In this document: positions 52,320 through 61,529 of the stretch, one piece after another
Layout of the letters: the number at the start of each line of letters is the position of its first letter
How positions within the stretch are numbered: the stretch's first letter is position 1
Assembly: GCF_024609785.1 (NCBI RefSeq)
Contig: NZ_JANHJQ010000025.1
Span: 1-64,000 of the forward strand
Direction: 5' to 3'
From: Pseudalkalibacillus decolorationis
Lineage (GTDB): Bacteria > Bacillota > Bacilli > Bacillales > Fictibacillaceae
Length of the DNA stretch: 64,000 nt
Position numbers and translations under genes: made by a program
The notes under the pieces: generated by a model
Told to the model about the DNA's origin: nothing
The model's database searches: none
What the model saw: the letters and a program-made list of their open reading frames with translations, nothing else

Positions 52320-53666
52320 CTAAACAGTTTCTAGGTGCTTGAATACTTCCAGTTGTTGAACTTCGTCTAATCTCAATAAATAATCAATCACTCTTTGCGT
52401 CTGATCTTTAAGTGAAGGATAAGCTAAATCTTTAAATTTAATGATTAAGTCCTCTTCGGTAACAGGATTCTCAGGGTCTCCTTTTGGATATTCGGTCCTT
52501 TTTTTTATACTCTTCCCATCAATTAAAGAAAACTCAACCTCTGCACCCCATTTTTCAGGATATTGTGATTCTATTACAGGTTCTATCGAGACGTTAATAT
52601 GTTTCATCACCTCACGAATCTCTTGGTCGTGTAAGCTCCGTTCATCAAAATCGGATAAAGCTACTTTTCCACGTAAAAGTGCCAATGCTACGCAAAACTG
52701 AATACTAAATTTAGAAGTGTAGACCGTATCTGGGTTCAGATTATCAGTGATATCAAGCGCTGTCTTATATGTTCTTATTTGAATATTCGACACAATATCC
52801 TCATGAAGACCATGTTCATTTAACATCTCCAGTACCATATCCACTGCTGCATGAGTATGTCGACAAGAAGCATGGACCTTGAAGGAGTTCTCAGTTATTT
52901 TAAAAACCTCACCTAAACGATGGGTGATTTTCTTAGAGTCATAACAATCGGACATCGCTTTGAAAAATCCCCTATCCCCTTCAAGTATTTTTTTGGCGGA
53001 GGTAAAATCTTTCTGAGCCAAAAGAGCGGATATCGTACCGTTATAAGCTGCCTTTCCAGGATGCAGTTGTTTGGACATGGCTCCATCCTCAATGAATTCC
53101 CAAAGTCCTGCAGCCTGAGTACCTGCACTTCCTAGGGCATGAACGATTTGTCCTACTTCTAAATCAAGCAGTTTGGCTACAGCTGCAGCCGCACCGAACG
53201 TTCCACATGTAGCCGTGTTATGCCAATAGTAATAATGGGAAGGAGACACAGCTTCCCCAATTCTGTAACACACTTCATAACCAACCACTACAGCTGTGAT
53301 AAGGTCCTTACCGTTTTTTTCTTTCCATTCCGATACTGCCAAAGCTGCAGGTATGACAACTGTAGCTGCGTGGATAATCGATGCTTTATGAATATCATCA
53401 AGTTCAACAACATGACTAGATGCACCGTTGACAAATGCAGCTTGAGCCACAGAGGTTATTTTCCCATTTACGGTTGTTGCTTGAGGGTTTCCACCCATTT
53501 CTTCAACTAGATCAGAGATCTTTTTTATCGGGACTTTTTCCTTTCCCGCCAGAGCTGAACCAAGCCAATCCAGAATGCATAGTTTTGTAAATTCCACGAC
53601 GTCTTGAGGTAAATCATGATAATCGGTCCCCTTAATAAATCCCGCTAATGATTTACTTAATTCCAT
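52320..53666 (-). CDS. MmgE/PrpD-family protein
   Basis: The 448-aa protein has the MmgE/PrpD signature 'FTKLCILDWLGSALAGKEK', 'FVNGASSHVVELDDIHKASIIHAATVVIPAAL' and 'KVHASCRHTHAAVDMVLEM'. The family includes 2-methylcitrate dehydratase, cis-aconitate decarboxylase and isomerases of branched C5 dicarboxylates. A member of this family also sits in the P. aeruginosa itaconate operon. I would guess isomerisation or hydration of itaconate/mesaconate-type acids; the exact reaction is open. It starts 20 bp after the acyl-CoA dehydrogenase gene. Confidence 0.85.
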   Translation of the reverse strand: MELSKSLAGFIKGTDYHDLPQDVVEFTKLCILDWLGSALAGKEKVPIKKISDLVEEMGGNPQATTVNGKITSVAQAAFVNGASSHVVELDDIHKASIIHAATVVIPAALAVSEWKEKNGKDLITAVVVGYEVCYRIGEAVSPSHYYYWHNTATCGTFGAAAAVAKLLDLEVGQIVHALGSAGTQAAGLWEFIEDGAMSKQLHPGKAAYNGTISALLAQKDFTSAKKILEGDRGFFKAMSDCYDSKKITHRLGEVFKITENSFKVHASCRHTHAAVDMVLEMLNEHGLHEDIVSNIQIRTYKTALDITDNLNPDTVYTSKFSIQFCVALALLRGKVALSDFDERSLHDQEIREVMKHINVSIEPVIESQYPEKWGAEVEFSLIDGKSIKKRTEYPKGDPENPVTEEDLIIKFKDLAYPSLKDQTQRVIDYLLRLDEVQQLEVFKHLETV

Positions 53667-53686
53667 TAGATTTCCTCCTTAAAAGT

Positions 53687-54853
53687 TTAGAATGAGCGCG
53701 GAAGTCCTAGAACGTGTTGACCAACATAGCTTAAAACGAGATTGTTCGTTATTGGTGCTACAATATATAGACGAGCTTCCTTGAATTTCCGCTCAATGTT
53801 ATATTCAGTTGCAAAGCCATAACCGCCGTAAGTAGTCATTGTCGCATTAGCTGCTTTCCATGTGGCTTCTGATGTCAGGTATTTTGCCATGTTTGCTTCT
53901 TCACCACAGTTCTCACCTGCATCAAATAACTCAGCAGCACGGTCTCTCATCAATTTGGCCGCCTGTATTTGCATATAGGATTCTGCTATAGGAAATTGCA
54001 CACCTTGATTTTTACCAATTGGGCGATCAAACACAATTCGCTCATTCGCATAGTTAACAGCTTTATCAACAAAATACATGCCGTCACCCACACTTTCAGA
54101 AGCGATTAAAATCCGTTCAGCATTCATACCACCGAGTACATATCGGAACCCTTTTCCTTCCTCGCCAATCAGGTTCTCAACTGGTACCTTGGCTCCTTCA
54201 AAAAAGACTTCGGTTGTAGCATGATTGATCATCGTATCAATCGGACGAATCTCAATTTCATCTGCCTGATCTTCCATATCTAGGATAAACAGACTTAATC
54301 CATCTGTTTTTTTATCTACCTGCTCTTTTGGTGTTGTCCTTGCAAGCAACATCATTAAATCAGAATGTTCTGCTCTTGAAGTCCAGATTTTTTGACCATA
54401 GATTTCGTAATGATCTCCTACTCGTTTAGCTGTAGTAGTAATACTAGTTGTATCACTTCCAGCAGTAGGTTCAGTGATTCCGAAAGCTTGAAGGCGTTTA
54501 GCACCTGAAGCGATATCAGGTAACAGACGTTTTTTCTGTTCTTCGTTTCCGTGTCTGAGCAATGCACCCATTGTATACATTTGTGCGTGTCCCGCACCTG
54601 CATTTCCCCCAGATCGATTAATTTCCTCAAGTATGATACTTGCTTCCGTGATACCTAGACCCGCGCCTCCATATTCTGCAGGTATCAATACAGATAGCCA
54701 TCCATCCTTTGTAAGGGCCTGAATGAATTTTTCTGGATAAGCCTTTTTCTTATCAAGCTCACTCCAATAAGATTCAGGAAATTTACTACATAGTGACTGA
54801 ATACTATTACGAATAAGTTCATGTTCTTCCTTTTTCTCGGTTAACACTTCCAT
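53687..54853 (-). CDS. Acyl-CoA dehydrogenase
   Basis: From ATG 54853 (GGAGGGGACGTTA upstream) the ~388-aa flavoenzyme shows 'AFGITEPTAGSDTTSITTTA', 'KIWTSRAEHSDLMMLLART' and 'YGGYGFATEYNIERKFKEARLY', the FAD- and substrate-binding blocks. An acyl-CoA dehydrogenase of unknown or methylsuccinyl-CoA type accompanies itaconate genes in P. aeruginosa. A palindromic operator lies 48 bp upstream of the start. Confidence 0.88.
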   Translation of the reverse strand: MEVLTEKKEEHELIRNSIQSLCSKFPESYWSELDKKKAYPEKFIQALTKDGWLSVLIPAEYGGAGLGITEASIILEEINRSGGNAGAGHAQMYTMGALLRHGNEEQKKRLLPDIASGAKRLQAFGITEPTAGSDTTSITTTAKRVGDHYEIYGQKIWTSRAEHSDLMMLLARTTPKEQVDKKTDGLSLFILDMEDQADEIEIRPIDTMINHATTEVFFEGAKVPVENLIGEEGKGFRYVLGGMNAERILIASESVGDGMYFVDKAVNYANERIVFDRPIGKNQGVQFPIAESYMQIQAAKLMRDRAAELFDAGENCGEEANMAKYLTSEATWKAANATMTTYGGYGFATEYNIERKFKEARLYIVAPITNNLVLSYVGQHVLGLPRSF

Positions 54854-54900
54854 TAACGTCCCCTCCAAATACAAAATATTCAAATGTGTTTTCAATTCTA

Positions 54901-54913
54901 GGATACTGTATCC
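54901..54913 (-). promoter_or_regulatory. Second candidate FCD-GntR operator
   Basis: GGATACTGTATCC is a perfect 6-1-6 inverted repeat, followed by AAT as at 51536-51538. It differs from the site at 51523-51535 by one base. It precedes the acyl-CoA dehydrogenase gene. Further upstream (about 54968-54982) TTCATAGAGTATGAA forms another short palindrome after the preceding gene. Confidence 0.7.
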
Positions 54914-54994
54914 AATTTACTTTTGTCTATACCTTCAAAATATTCAGCAAAATACTTGCCAAATATTCCATGCTTTTTTCATAGAGTATGAAGG

Positions 54995-55891
54995 CTATAG
55001 AGATGTTCCAAACTTCACATCAGAAATTTGTTCTATAACCTTTGCAATGGCAGTGTGATCGATTATTTCTCCGTTTCCTTGTAATGAGGCATACTTCCAT
55101 AATTGAAAAACTGAACTGGAAACAGAAGCAGGTACTTGTACTCTTTTAGATAGTTCAATAGCTGTGGTCAAGTCTTTATACATGAGATCCAAACTGAATC
55201 CAACTTCATACTTTCCTGACAAGATTTGTTGTGCTACTTTATTTTCACTCGAGTTATTCTTGCCTGTACTGTTATTGATTACATTAAGCATTTTGTACGG
55301 ATCAAGGCCATATTTAATACCGACTGCCAAGGCTTCTAGCGTAATAGATAAGGTCGTAGCGGAGATTAAATTATTCAAGGCTTTGATAGCGTGGCCTGCC
55401 CCGCTCTCACCTACGTGGGTGATTTTCGATCCAATGTCCTCAAGAAACGGAAGAACCTCTGATAGAACAGATTCTTCACCGCCCACCATAACAGCAAGAT
55501 CCCCTTCCTCTGCCCTTTTCACGCCTCCACTTATCGGTGCATCGAGCATTTTAATACCATGTTTCTCTAACACAGTACTGATTTCTTTGGTCACCTCTGG
55601 GGTTGAACTTGTCATATCAATTAATACACTATTAGGCTTAAGCCCAAAAATTAACCCTTCCTCACCTAAAACAACTTTTTTGACAATGTCAGCATTGGGT
55701 AGGACGGTTATCACGTATTCATTTTCGAAGGAAACCTCTTTAATTGAATCTGCTGTTTTTGCACCCATCATTTCAAAATCGTTAAGCACGTCAGCATTCA
55801 CATCATACACATGGAGCTGATTTCCCCGTTCTAATAATCGTTTTGCAATGCGCCCTCCCATATTACCCAGGCCAATCAGGCCAAGTTTCAT
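54995..55891 (-). CDS. NAD(P)-dependent 3-hydroxyisobutyrate-type dehydrogenase
   Basis: From ATG 55891 the ~298-aa protein has the dinucleotide fold 'MKLGLIGLGNMGGRIAKRLLERG', the substrate loop 'MLDAPISGGVKRAEEGDLAVMVGG' and the catalytic lysine in 'GAGHAIKALNNLI'. The family includes tartronate-semialdehyde reductase, hydroxyisobutyrate and threonate dehydrogenases. In this island a 2- or 3-hydroxyacid derived from tartrate or a branched acid is the likely substrate. Confidence 0.88.
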   Translation of the reverse strand: MKLGLIGLGNMGGRIAKRLLERGNQLHVYDVNADVLNDFEMMGAKTADSIKEVSFENEYVITVLPNADIVKKVVLGEEGLIFGLKPNSVLIDMTSSTPEVTKEISTVLEKHGIKMLDAPISGGVKRAEEGDLAVMVGGEESVLSEVLPFLEDIGSKITHVGESGAGHAIKALNNLISATTLSITLEALAVGIKYGLDPYKMLNVINNSTGKNNSSENKVAQQILSGKYEVGFSLDLMYKDLTTAIELSKRVQVPASVSSSVFQLWKYASLQGNGEIIDHTAIAKVIEQISDVKFGTSL

Positions 55892-55957
55892 TTCCGTCAC
55901 CCTTCCGATGATTTATGATTCATAAAGTTGTATGAGATTGCTCTTAAAATATGAATC

Positions 55958-56332
55958 TTATTCGTTTTCTTCAAACACCTCTTTAGCAATTTTAAAACTG
56001 TCAATGGCGGCAGGTACACCGCAATAAATGGCACTCTGTAATAAAACTTCTTGAATCTCTGCTTTGGTAACGCCGTTGTTCAAAGCTCCACGAAGATGAA
56101 GTTTAATCTCATGAGGACGATTAAGTGCCGTCAACATAGCAAGGTTGATCATACTACGTGTTTTCTTCGGTAGGCCTTCTCTAGTCCAAATTTCTCCCCA
56201 ACAATATTCTGTCACCAGCTCTTGCATAGGACGGTTAAATTCATCAGCATTTTCTATTGATCTGTCAACATACTCCGAACCTAGTACGTTCCTGCGAACC
56301 TTAAGGCCTTCCTCAAATTTGCTTTTGTTCAT
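55958..56332 (-). CDS. Carboxymuconolactone decarboxylase-family protein
   Basis: From ATG 56332 (GGAGGAGATAACG upstream) the ~124-aa protein matches the CMD fold: 'EFNRPMQELVTEYCWGEIWTREGLPKKTRSMINLAMLTAL', in pieces, and 'HLRGALNNGVTKAEIQEVLLQSAIYCGVPAAIDSF'. The CxxxH-type redox motif of AhpD is not present, so it is nearer to 4-carboxymuconolactone decarboxylase. The reaction in this cluster is unknown. Confidence 0.85.
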   Translation of the reverse strand: MNKSKFEEGLKVRRNVLGSEYVDRSIENADEFNRPMQELVTEYCWGEIWTREGLPKKTRSMINLAMLTALNRPHEIKLHLRGALNNGVTKAEIQEVLLQSAIYCGVPAAIDSFKIAKEVFEENE

Positions 56333-56356
56333 CGTTATCTCCTCCACATTTTTTAT

Positions 56357-57544
56357 TTAGAACAACGTTTTATGTTTTTCATCGGCTACTGAATACAGTA
56401 GCTTACGTAAACCTGATTTTGTTTCAAATCCAATTCCGGGTACATCCGGTAAACGAACATATCCGTCTTCAACCGGAATATCGTCTGCAAAACCACCAAA
56501 TGGTTCAAAAACACCAGGATAAGACTCATTGCCTCCTAGTCCTAATCCTGCGGCAATATTTAATGACATTTGATGACCTCCATGCGGGATACACCGCCGA
56601 GAAGACCACCCATAATCGTTCAACATATCCAGAATACGCATATATTCAACGAGTCCATAACTTAATGCACAGTCGAATTGTAGATAATCTCGATCGGGTC
56701 TCATTCCGCCGTATCGAATAAGATTACGCGCATCTTGCATAGAGAAAAGATTTTCTCCTGTAGCCATCGGGTTTTTATAGTGTTTTGAAAGTTCTTCTTG
56801 AAGTGCATAGTCAAGAGGGTCTCCTGCCTCCTCATACCAGAATAAGTTATAAGGTTCTAGTTGTTCAGCGTATTGGACGGCCGTCTCTAAATCGAAGCGT
56901 CCATTAGCATCCACTGCAAGAGATTGACCATTTGGGACTACCTCCAATACGGCCTCGATCCTACGTAGATCGTCTTCCAAAGAAGTCCCTCCGATTTTCA
57001 TCTTTACAATTGAATACCCGAGATCGAGATAGCCTCGCATTTCACTTTGAAGCTCAGCGAACCCTTTTTGTGGTTGATAATACCCGCCTGCTGCATATAC
57101 AAATACTTTCTCATCCGGTTTTCCGTCCCGATAACGATCGGCAAGCAGTTGGTATAATGGTTTTTCTTCAATTTTCGCAACAACATCCCATACGGCCATA
57201 TCGAGCGTACCCACAGCTACGGAACGTTCACCATGTCCTCCTGGTTTTTCTCCGGTCATTAACATATTCCAGATCTGATGTGGATCGAAATTGGTCCCCT
57301 GGTCATTTAAAATTTCATCCGGATCTGACTCTAGCAACCTCGGTATAAACCGCTCACGCAATAAACTTGTGGGAGCATAACGACCGTTCGAATTAAACCC
57401 ATAGCCTATCACCTGTTTACCATCTCGAATGACATCCGTAATGATGGCAATCACTGAGGCTGTCATTTTATTAAAGTCGATGTATGCATTACTTATGCTT
57501 GATTTAATAGGTACTGTAACCACTTTAATTTCTAGTATTTTCAA
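56357..57544 (-). CDS. tarD: Enolase-superfamily dehydratase, probable D-tartrate dehydratase
   Basis: I use the TTG at 57544 (GAGGTG 7 nt upstream); an ATG 5 codons earlier overlaps that site. The ~395-aa protein has the mandelate-racemase subgroup catalytic set: K183 in 'KMKIGG', metal ligands D212 ('VDANGRFD'), E238 and E264 ('ATGEN'), and H321 ('IPHGGHQ'). The spacing between these five residues is exactly that of Bradyrhizobium D-tartrate dehydratase as I remember it (K184, D213, E239, E265, H322). 'GGHGERSVAVGTLDMAVWD' and 'GGMRPDRDYLQFDCALSYG' are further matches. It would convert D-tartrate to oxaloacetate. Confidence 0.85.
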   Translation of the reverse strand: MKILEIKVVTVPIKSSISNAYIDFNKMTASVIAIITDVIRDGKQVIGYGFNSNGRYAPTSLLRERFIPRLLESDPDEILNDQGTNFDPHQIWNMLMTGEKPGGHGERSVAVGTLDMAVWDVVAKIEEKPLYQLLADRYRDGKPDEKVFVYAAGGYYQPQKGFAELQSEMRGYLDLGYSIVKMKIGGTSLEDDLRRIEAVLEVVPNGQSLAVDANGRFDLETAVQYAEQLEPYNLFWYEEAGDPLDYALQEELSKHYKNPMATGENLFSMQDARNLIRYGGMRPDRDYLQFDCALSYGLVEYMRILDMLNDYGWSSRRCIPHGGHQMSLNIAAGLGLGGNESYPGVFEPFGGFADDIPVEDGYVRLPDVPGIGFETKSGLRKLLYSVADEKHKTLF

Positions 57545-57630
57545 ATTAAAACACCTCATTTAGTTGCAAATTTTTTAAATGGAACCTATAAGTACGTGTT
57601 CAAAAAGTAGTCGAATCAGAAACAAGAAGT

Positions 57631-59109
57631 TTAAGGGACTAGTCCCAACCCTTTCCACCAAGTTAAGGCAATCAGTACAGTCAGCCCCATCATGAGTAAC
57701 GTCATATAAAGTCCAGGTACTAGATACTCCCGTTGCGAGATTTGCCCGGAACTGTGAACAATAACATTAGGCATTGTTTCAACTACTAGAATATAACCGT
57801 GTAGACATGTGAGTGCAGCTGTAAAACAAATAAATGTCGGATTGATTCCCGCCTCGAGAGCAATTCCTATATATATTGGAATCAAAGTTACTACGGCAGT
57901 AGATACATTAGACATTATCAAATGAAAGATCTGTGTTGCTATCAGAATAAATATAACAGCGGATATTGGATCCTGTATTAGGGATAAAACCCACGGAGTT
58001 GCCATTACTTCCCCGACCTTTTTGGCTGCACCTGATTCAGTCAAGGCGTATCCCAATGATAGTGTTGCCCCTAGTAAAAATATCGTATCAAAGTTGATTT
58101 TTACTACATTAGACCAATTTGCACACCCGATTCTAGGAAGTGTCATCAATACAACGCCTAATATGGCTGGTATACTCAAATCTAACCCGTGAAGCGGTTC
58201 TGTCATCCAGAGAAGAACAGTCAGAGTTAAAATCACTAAACACTTTTTTTCCTTACTATTCAAAGGACCAAAATTCGATAGCTTTTTTTGCATTTCTTCC
58301 TTCACTAGCAGAAACGATCGTTCCTCTTTCTTCAAGGGAAAGCATTTCATTAAAACAAGCCATGCACCTGGAATTAAAGTCAGCCATAAAGGTAAGGCAT
58401 AAAGAAACCATTCGAAATATGTGATGTTTATATTGAGAAATTGATTCAACATGTTTACCGTTAAGATGTTTCCGATAGCTGCTGTCATTACTGCAGTACC
58501 ACTTATTGTTCCTCCAAACGCAACTCCCAGTAAAATCTGTTTCCTTAAATGGCTTTTTGGAGGGGCTCCAATCGTATCTAAAACATCTAATGCAACAGGT
58601 AACAACAATGTGGTTCGTACGGCCGCAGCAGGTATGAAAAATGACTGGACTTGAGGTATGACCAGAATACATGCTAACAATCCCTTTGATGTTCCTCCCC
58701 ATTTAGCTAAAATATTATACGTAATTCTTTTAGCTAAACTTGTTTCATTCACAGCCCTTGCAAGCATCATTCCGCCAATTATCAAAAATACGGCGGAGGA
58801 GGAAAATCCGCTATATATCACGTCAATAGAAACCGGTTTCAACAAAAGCAATAAAAGAATAATTAAAGCTGCTGTCAACCCAAGAGGAAGGGATTCGAAT
58901 ACCCAGAGCACTACACCCACAGTTACAATCGCAATCATTTTTCTTGATGGCTCATCGAATGAAGGTGGTAATCCTGTTAAAATAATTACAAACAGAACAA
59001 TGGCTAGCATTACCCCTGATAGTTGTCTTCTATTAATCTCATAATTCTTATCTGCTCTAGTAATTTCTTTAATCTTACTTTGACTTTCTTTCACTGAAAT
59101 ATTACTCAT
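57631..59109 (-). CDS. DASS-family (SLC13) dicarboxylate transporter
   Basis: The 492-aa protein has about twelve membrane helices with the DASS motifs 'GFSSSAVFLIIGGMMLARAVNETSLAKRI', 'FGGTISGTAVMTAAIGNI' and 'SNVSTAVVTLIPI' (SNT-like). It belongs with citrate, tartrate or succinate carriers of bacteria. It is the second uptake system of the island besides the TRAP permeases. The D-tartrate-dehydratase-like gene next to it suggests tartrate as one substrate. Confidence 0.87.
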   Translation of the reverse strand: MSNISVKESQSKIKEITRADKNYEINRRQLSGVMLAIVLFVIILTGLPPSFDEPSRKMIAIVTVGVVLWVFESLPLGLTAALIILLLLLLKPVSIDVIYSGFSSSAVFLIIGGMMLARAVNETSLAKRITYNILAKWGGTSKGLLACILVIPQVQSFFIPAAAVRTTLLLPVALDVLDTIGAPPKSHLRKQILLGVAFGGTISGTAVMTAAIGNILTVNMLNQFLNINITYFEWFLYALPLWLTLIPGAWLVLMKCFPLKKEERSFLLVKEEMQKKLSNFGPLNSKEKKCLVILTLTVLLWMTEPLHGLDLSIPAILGVVLMTLPRIGCANWSNVVKINFDTIFLLGATLSLGYALTESGAAKKVGEVMATPWVLSLIQDPISAVIFILIATQIFHLIMSNVSTAVVTLIPIYIGIALEAGINPTFICFTAALTCLHGYILVVETMPNVIVHSSGQISQREYLVPGLYMTLLMMGLTVLIALTWWKGLGLVP

Positions 59110-59150
59110 ATTTGTTTCTCCATTTTATTACGCCATTGCTATAAGAGACT

Positions 59151-60542
59151 TCATAATGACTTGGGATGGGTCATTTTAGCTGGATCAACAATTTCGTCGA
59201 ATTCTTCCTCAGTTAATAAGCCAATCCTGTTTGAGGCTTCTTTTAAAGTCAATCCTTCTTCATGAGCTTTCTTTGCAATTTTGGCTGCATTTTCATAGCC
59301 GATATGAGGATTAAGAACAGTAACAAGCATCAAGGAGTTTTTCAAATTCTTTTCAATCACTTCATAGTTCGGTTCGATACCAATTGCGCAATTATCATTA
59401 AAGGAAACCATCGCATCAGCTAATAATCTAGCTGATTGTAAGAAGTTATAGGCAATTACCGGTTTGAAAACATTCACCTGAAAATTCCCTTGACTAGCTG
59501 CTAGGCCAATCGTTACATCATTCCCCATGACTTGAGTCGTGACCATCGTTAAAGCTTCACACTGTGTCGGGTTTACTTTACCAGGCATCATCGAACTGCC
59601 TGGCTCATTTGCTGTAATGATAATTTCTCCTATTCCGCTTCTTGGACCACTGGCCAACCAACGAATATCATTGGCAATTTTCATCAAATCCGCCGCCAAG
59701 GCTTTTAATGCACCGTGAGTAAAGACAACCTCATCATAACTAGTAAGGGCATGAAACTTATTTGAAGCAGGGATAAACGTTTTGCCAGTGAAAGAACTTA
59801 TTTTTTCAACGGAAATTTCTGCGAATTGTAAGTACGTATTGAGCCCAGTGCCTACAGCAGTGCCAGCAAATGCCAGTTCCTCCATCGTCACATAGCTTCC
59901 CTTAATCATTAACTCCGTTTTTTCTAACATACGGTGCCAACCACTGATTTCTTGACCAAGTGTAAGTGGAACGGCATCCTGAAGGTGTGTACGGCCAACT
60001 TTTATTACATTGTTAAATTCTTGGGATTTCTTGTAGAACGTTTCTTTTAATTTCAATAACGCTGGTAACACTTGATCTTCGATAGCGGTCACTGCAGCAA
60101 TGTACATGGCTGTAGGATAATTACAGTTAGAACTTTGCGATAAGTTAACATCGTCGTTTGGATGAATCCGTATATCGCTTCCTGTTTCTTTTAAAAGTTG
60201 ATTACCTCGATTGGCAATGACCTCGTTTATATTCATATGGGTTTGTGTTCCACTTCCGGTTTGCCAAACAACAAGTGGAAAATGATCCTTTAACTTGCCC
60301 TCAATGATTTCATCAGAGGCTTTCACAATCGCTTCAGCTTTTTCAGCACTTAAACGTCCCATTTCGAGATTAGCAAGAGCAGCACTTTTTTTTAATATAG
60401 CGAATCCTTTAATTACACCGTCCGGCATTTTTTCGCTGCCTATTCTAAAATTCTCACTACTCCGTTGTGTTTGTGCTGCCCAAAGCTTATCTGCCGGTAC
60501 TCTCATTTCTCCAATGGTATCGCGTTCTATTCTGTATTCCAT
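59151..60542 (-). CDS. fumC: Fumarate hydratase class II
   Basis: The 463-aa protein carries the lyase-superfamily signature 'GSSMMPGKVNPTQCEA', the N-terminal 'RIERDTIGEMRVPADKLWAAQTQRS' in part, 'VVWQTGSGTQTHMNINEVIANR', and 'VGRTHLQDAVPLTLGQE'. It interconverts fumarate and malate without a metal. It probably feeds C4 products of the island into the TCA cycle; a housekeeping fumarase may exist elsewhere. Confidence 0.94.
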   Translation of the reverse strand: MEYRIERDTIGEMRVPADKLWAAQTQRSSENFRIGSEKMPDGVIKGFAILKKSAALANLEMGRLSAEKAEAIVKASDEIIEGKLKDHFPLVVWQTGSGTQTHMNINEVIANRGNQLLKETGSDIRIHPNDDVNLSQSSNCNYPTAMYIAAVTAIEDQVLPALLKLKETFYKKSQEFNNVIKVGRTHLQDAVPLTLGQEISGWHRMLEKTELMIKGSYVTMEELAFAGTAVGTGLNTYLQFAEISVEKISSFTGKTFIPASNKFHALTSYDEVVFTHGALKALAADLMKIANDIRWLASGPRSGIGEIIITANEPGSSMMPGKVNPTQCEALTMVTTQVMGNDVTIGLAASQGNFQVNVFKPVIAYNFLQSARLLADAMVSFNDNCAIGIEPNYEVIEKNLKNSLMLVTVLNPHIGYENAAKIAKKAHEEGLTLKEASNRIGLLTEEEFDEIVDPAKMTHPKSL

Positions 60543-60633
60543 CTACTTTGTCTCCCTCAATGAAAACTTGGTAAAACCACGAACTAGTTCCAGATTCCAG
60601 TAGTGTGTAAAATAACCCAACTAAAGGTAAGTA

Positions 60634-61506
60634 TTATGATTTTGATCCCTGAAGATTTCCAAAGTTCACTATTTCTTTAGCCTTTTTATATACCGGATAA
60701 TCAACTAGCTTACCGTTGACCGATATTGAGGCCGACCCTTGTCGTTCAGCTTCTTCAAACTTCTTAACAATTTCTCTCGAATCTTCAATTTCTTTTTCTT
60801 TTGGTGAGAACACTTTGTTCACAATTTCAATCTGTTGCGGATGGATCGTAAGCTTTCCTTTAAATCCAAGCTTCTTTCCCTGAATGGCTTCCAACTCCAA
60901 CTCCTTAGAGTTTCCTAATTCAGGAAAAACGGCATCAATCGGCCCACTTATGTCAGCCGCTCTTGATGCAACAACGATTCGTGAGAGAGCATATAAAAGT
61001 TCCCCCCTCCCTGATGTCAACTCACAGCCGATATCTAATGAGTAGTCGATTGAACCAAAAGCAAGTTTTGATATCAATGGATCGGCGCCAGCAATTTCGT
61101 ATGCAAACTGGACCCCCTTTGCAGTCTCAATAAGAGGAATAACCTTAAATGGAATCGTCCTGTTTTTCGCTTGAATCAATTCTCTTACCTTTTCACAGAT
61201 GTACGTGATCTGTTCTTTGTTTTCAGTTTTAGGAACAATAACCCCGCTTGCTCCATTTATTACAGAGCAGGCCAAGTCTTTTTCCCAGAATGGGGTAGTA
61301 AAGTTATTAATTCTAACGTATATCTGTTTTCTTTCATTCAACTCTTGCAATGCTTGTTTTACTAGTCCCCGTGCAGTATCTTTCTGATCAAAAGCAACGG
61401 AATCCTCTAAATCAATGATTACGCTATCAGCATTAGACATCACGGCTTTTTTTATGATAGACATTTCTTTTGCAGGTACAAACAAATATGAACGACATAC
61501 ATTCAT
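60634..61506 (-). CDS. ccl: HpcH/HpaI (CitE-like) lyase, probable citramalyl-CoA lyase
   Basis: The 290-aa TIM-barrel protein has 'RSYLFVPAKEMSIIKKAVMSNADSVIIDLEDSV' (in parts), the metal-binding 'KVIPLIETAKGVQFAYEIA' and 'LAFGSIDYSLDIG', and 'GFKGKLTIHPQQIEIVN'. These are CitE-like malyl/citramalyl-CoA lyases. In the itaconate pathway the enzyme splits citramalyl-CoA into acetyl-CoA and pyruvate. The CoA-transferase and MaoC genes downstream complete that route. Confidence 0.85.
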   Translation of the reverse strand: MNVCRSYLFVPAKEMSIIKKAVMSNADSVIIDLEDSVAFDQKDTARGLVKQALQELNERKQIYVRINNFTTPFWEKDLACSVINGASGVIVPKTENKEQITYICEKVRELIQAKNRTIPFKVIPLIETAKGVQFAYEIAGADPLISKLAFGSIDYSLDIGCELTSGRGELLYALSRIVVASRAADISGPIDAVFPELGNSKELELEAIQGKKLGFKGKLTIHPQQIEIVNKVFSPKEKEIEDSREIVKKFEEAERQGSASISVNGKLVDYPVYKKAKEIVNFGNLQGSKS

Positions 61507-61529
61507 GAAACCTTCTCCTTTTTAAGAGA

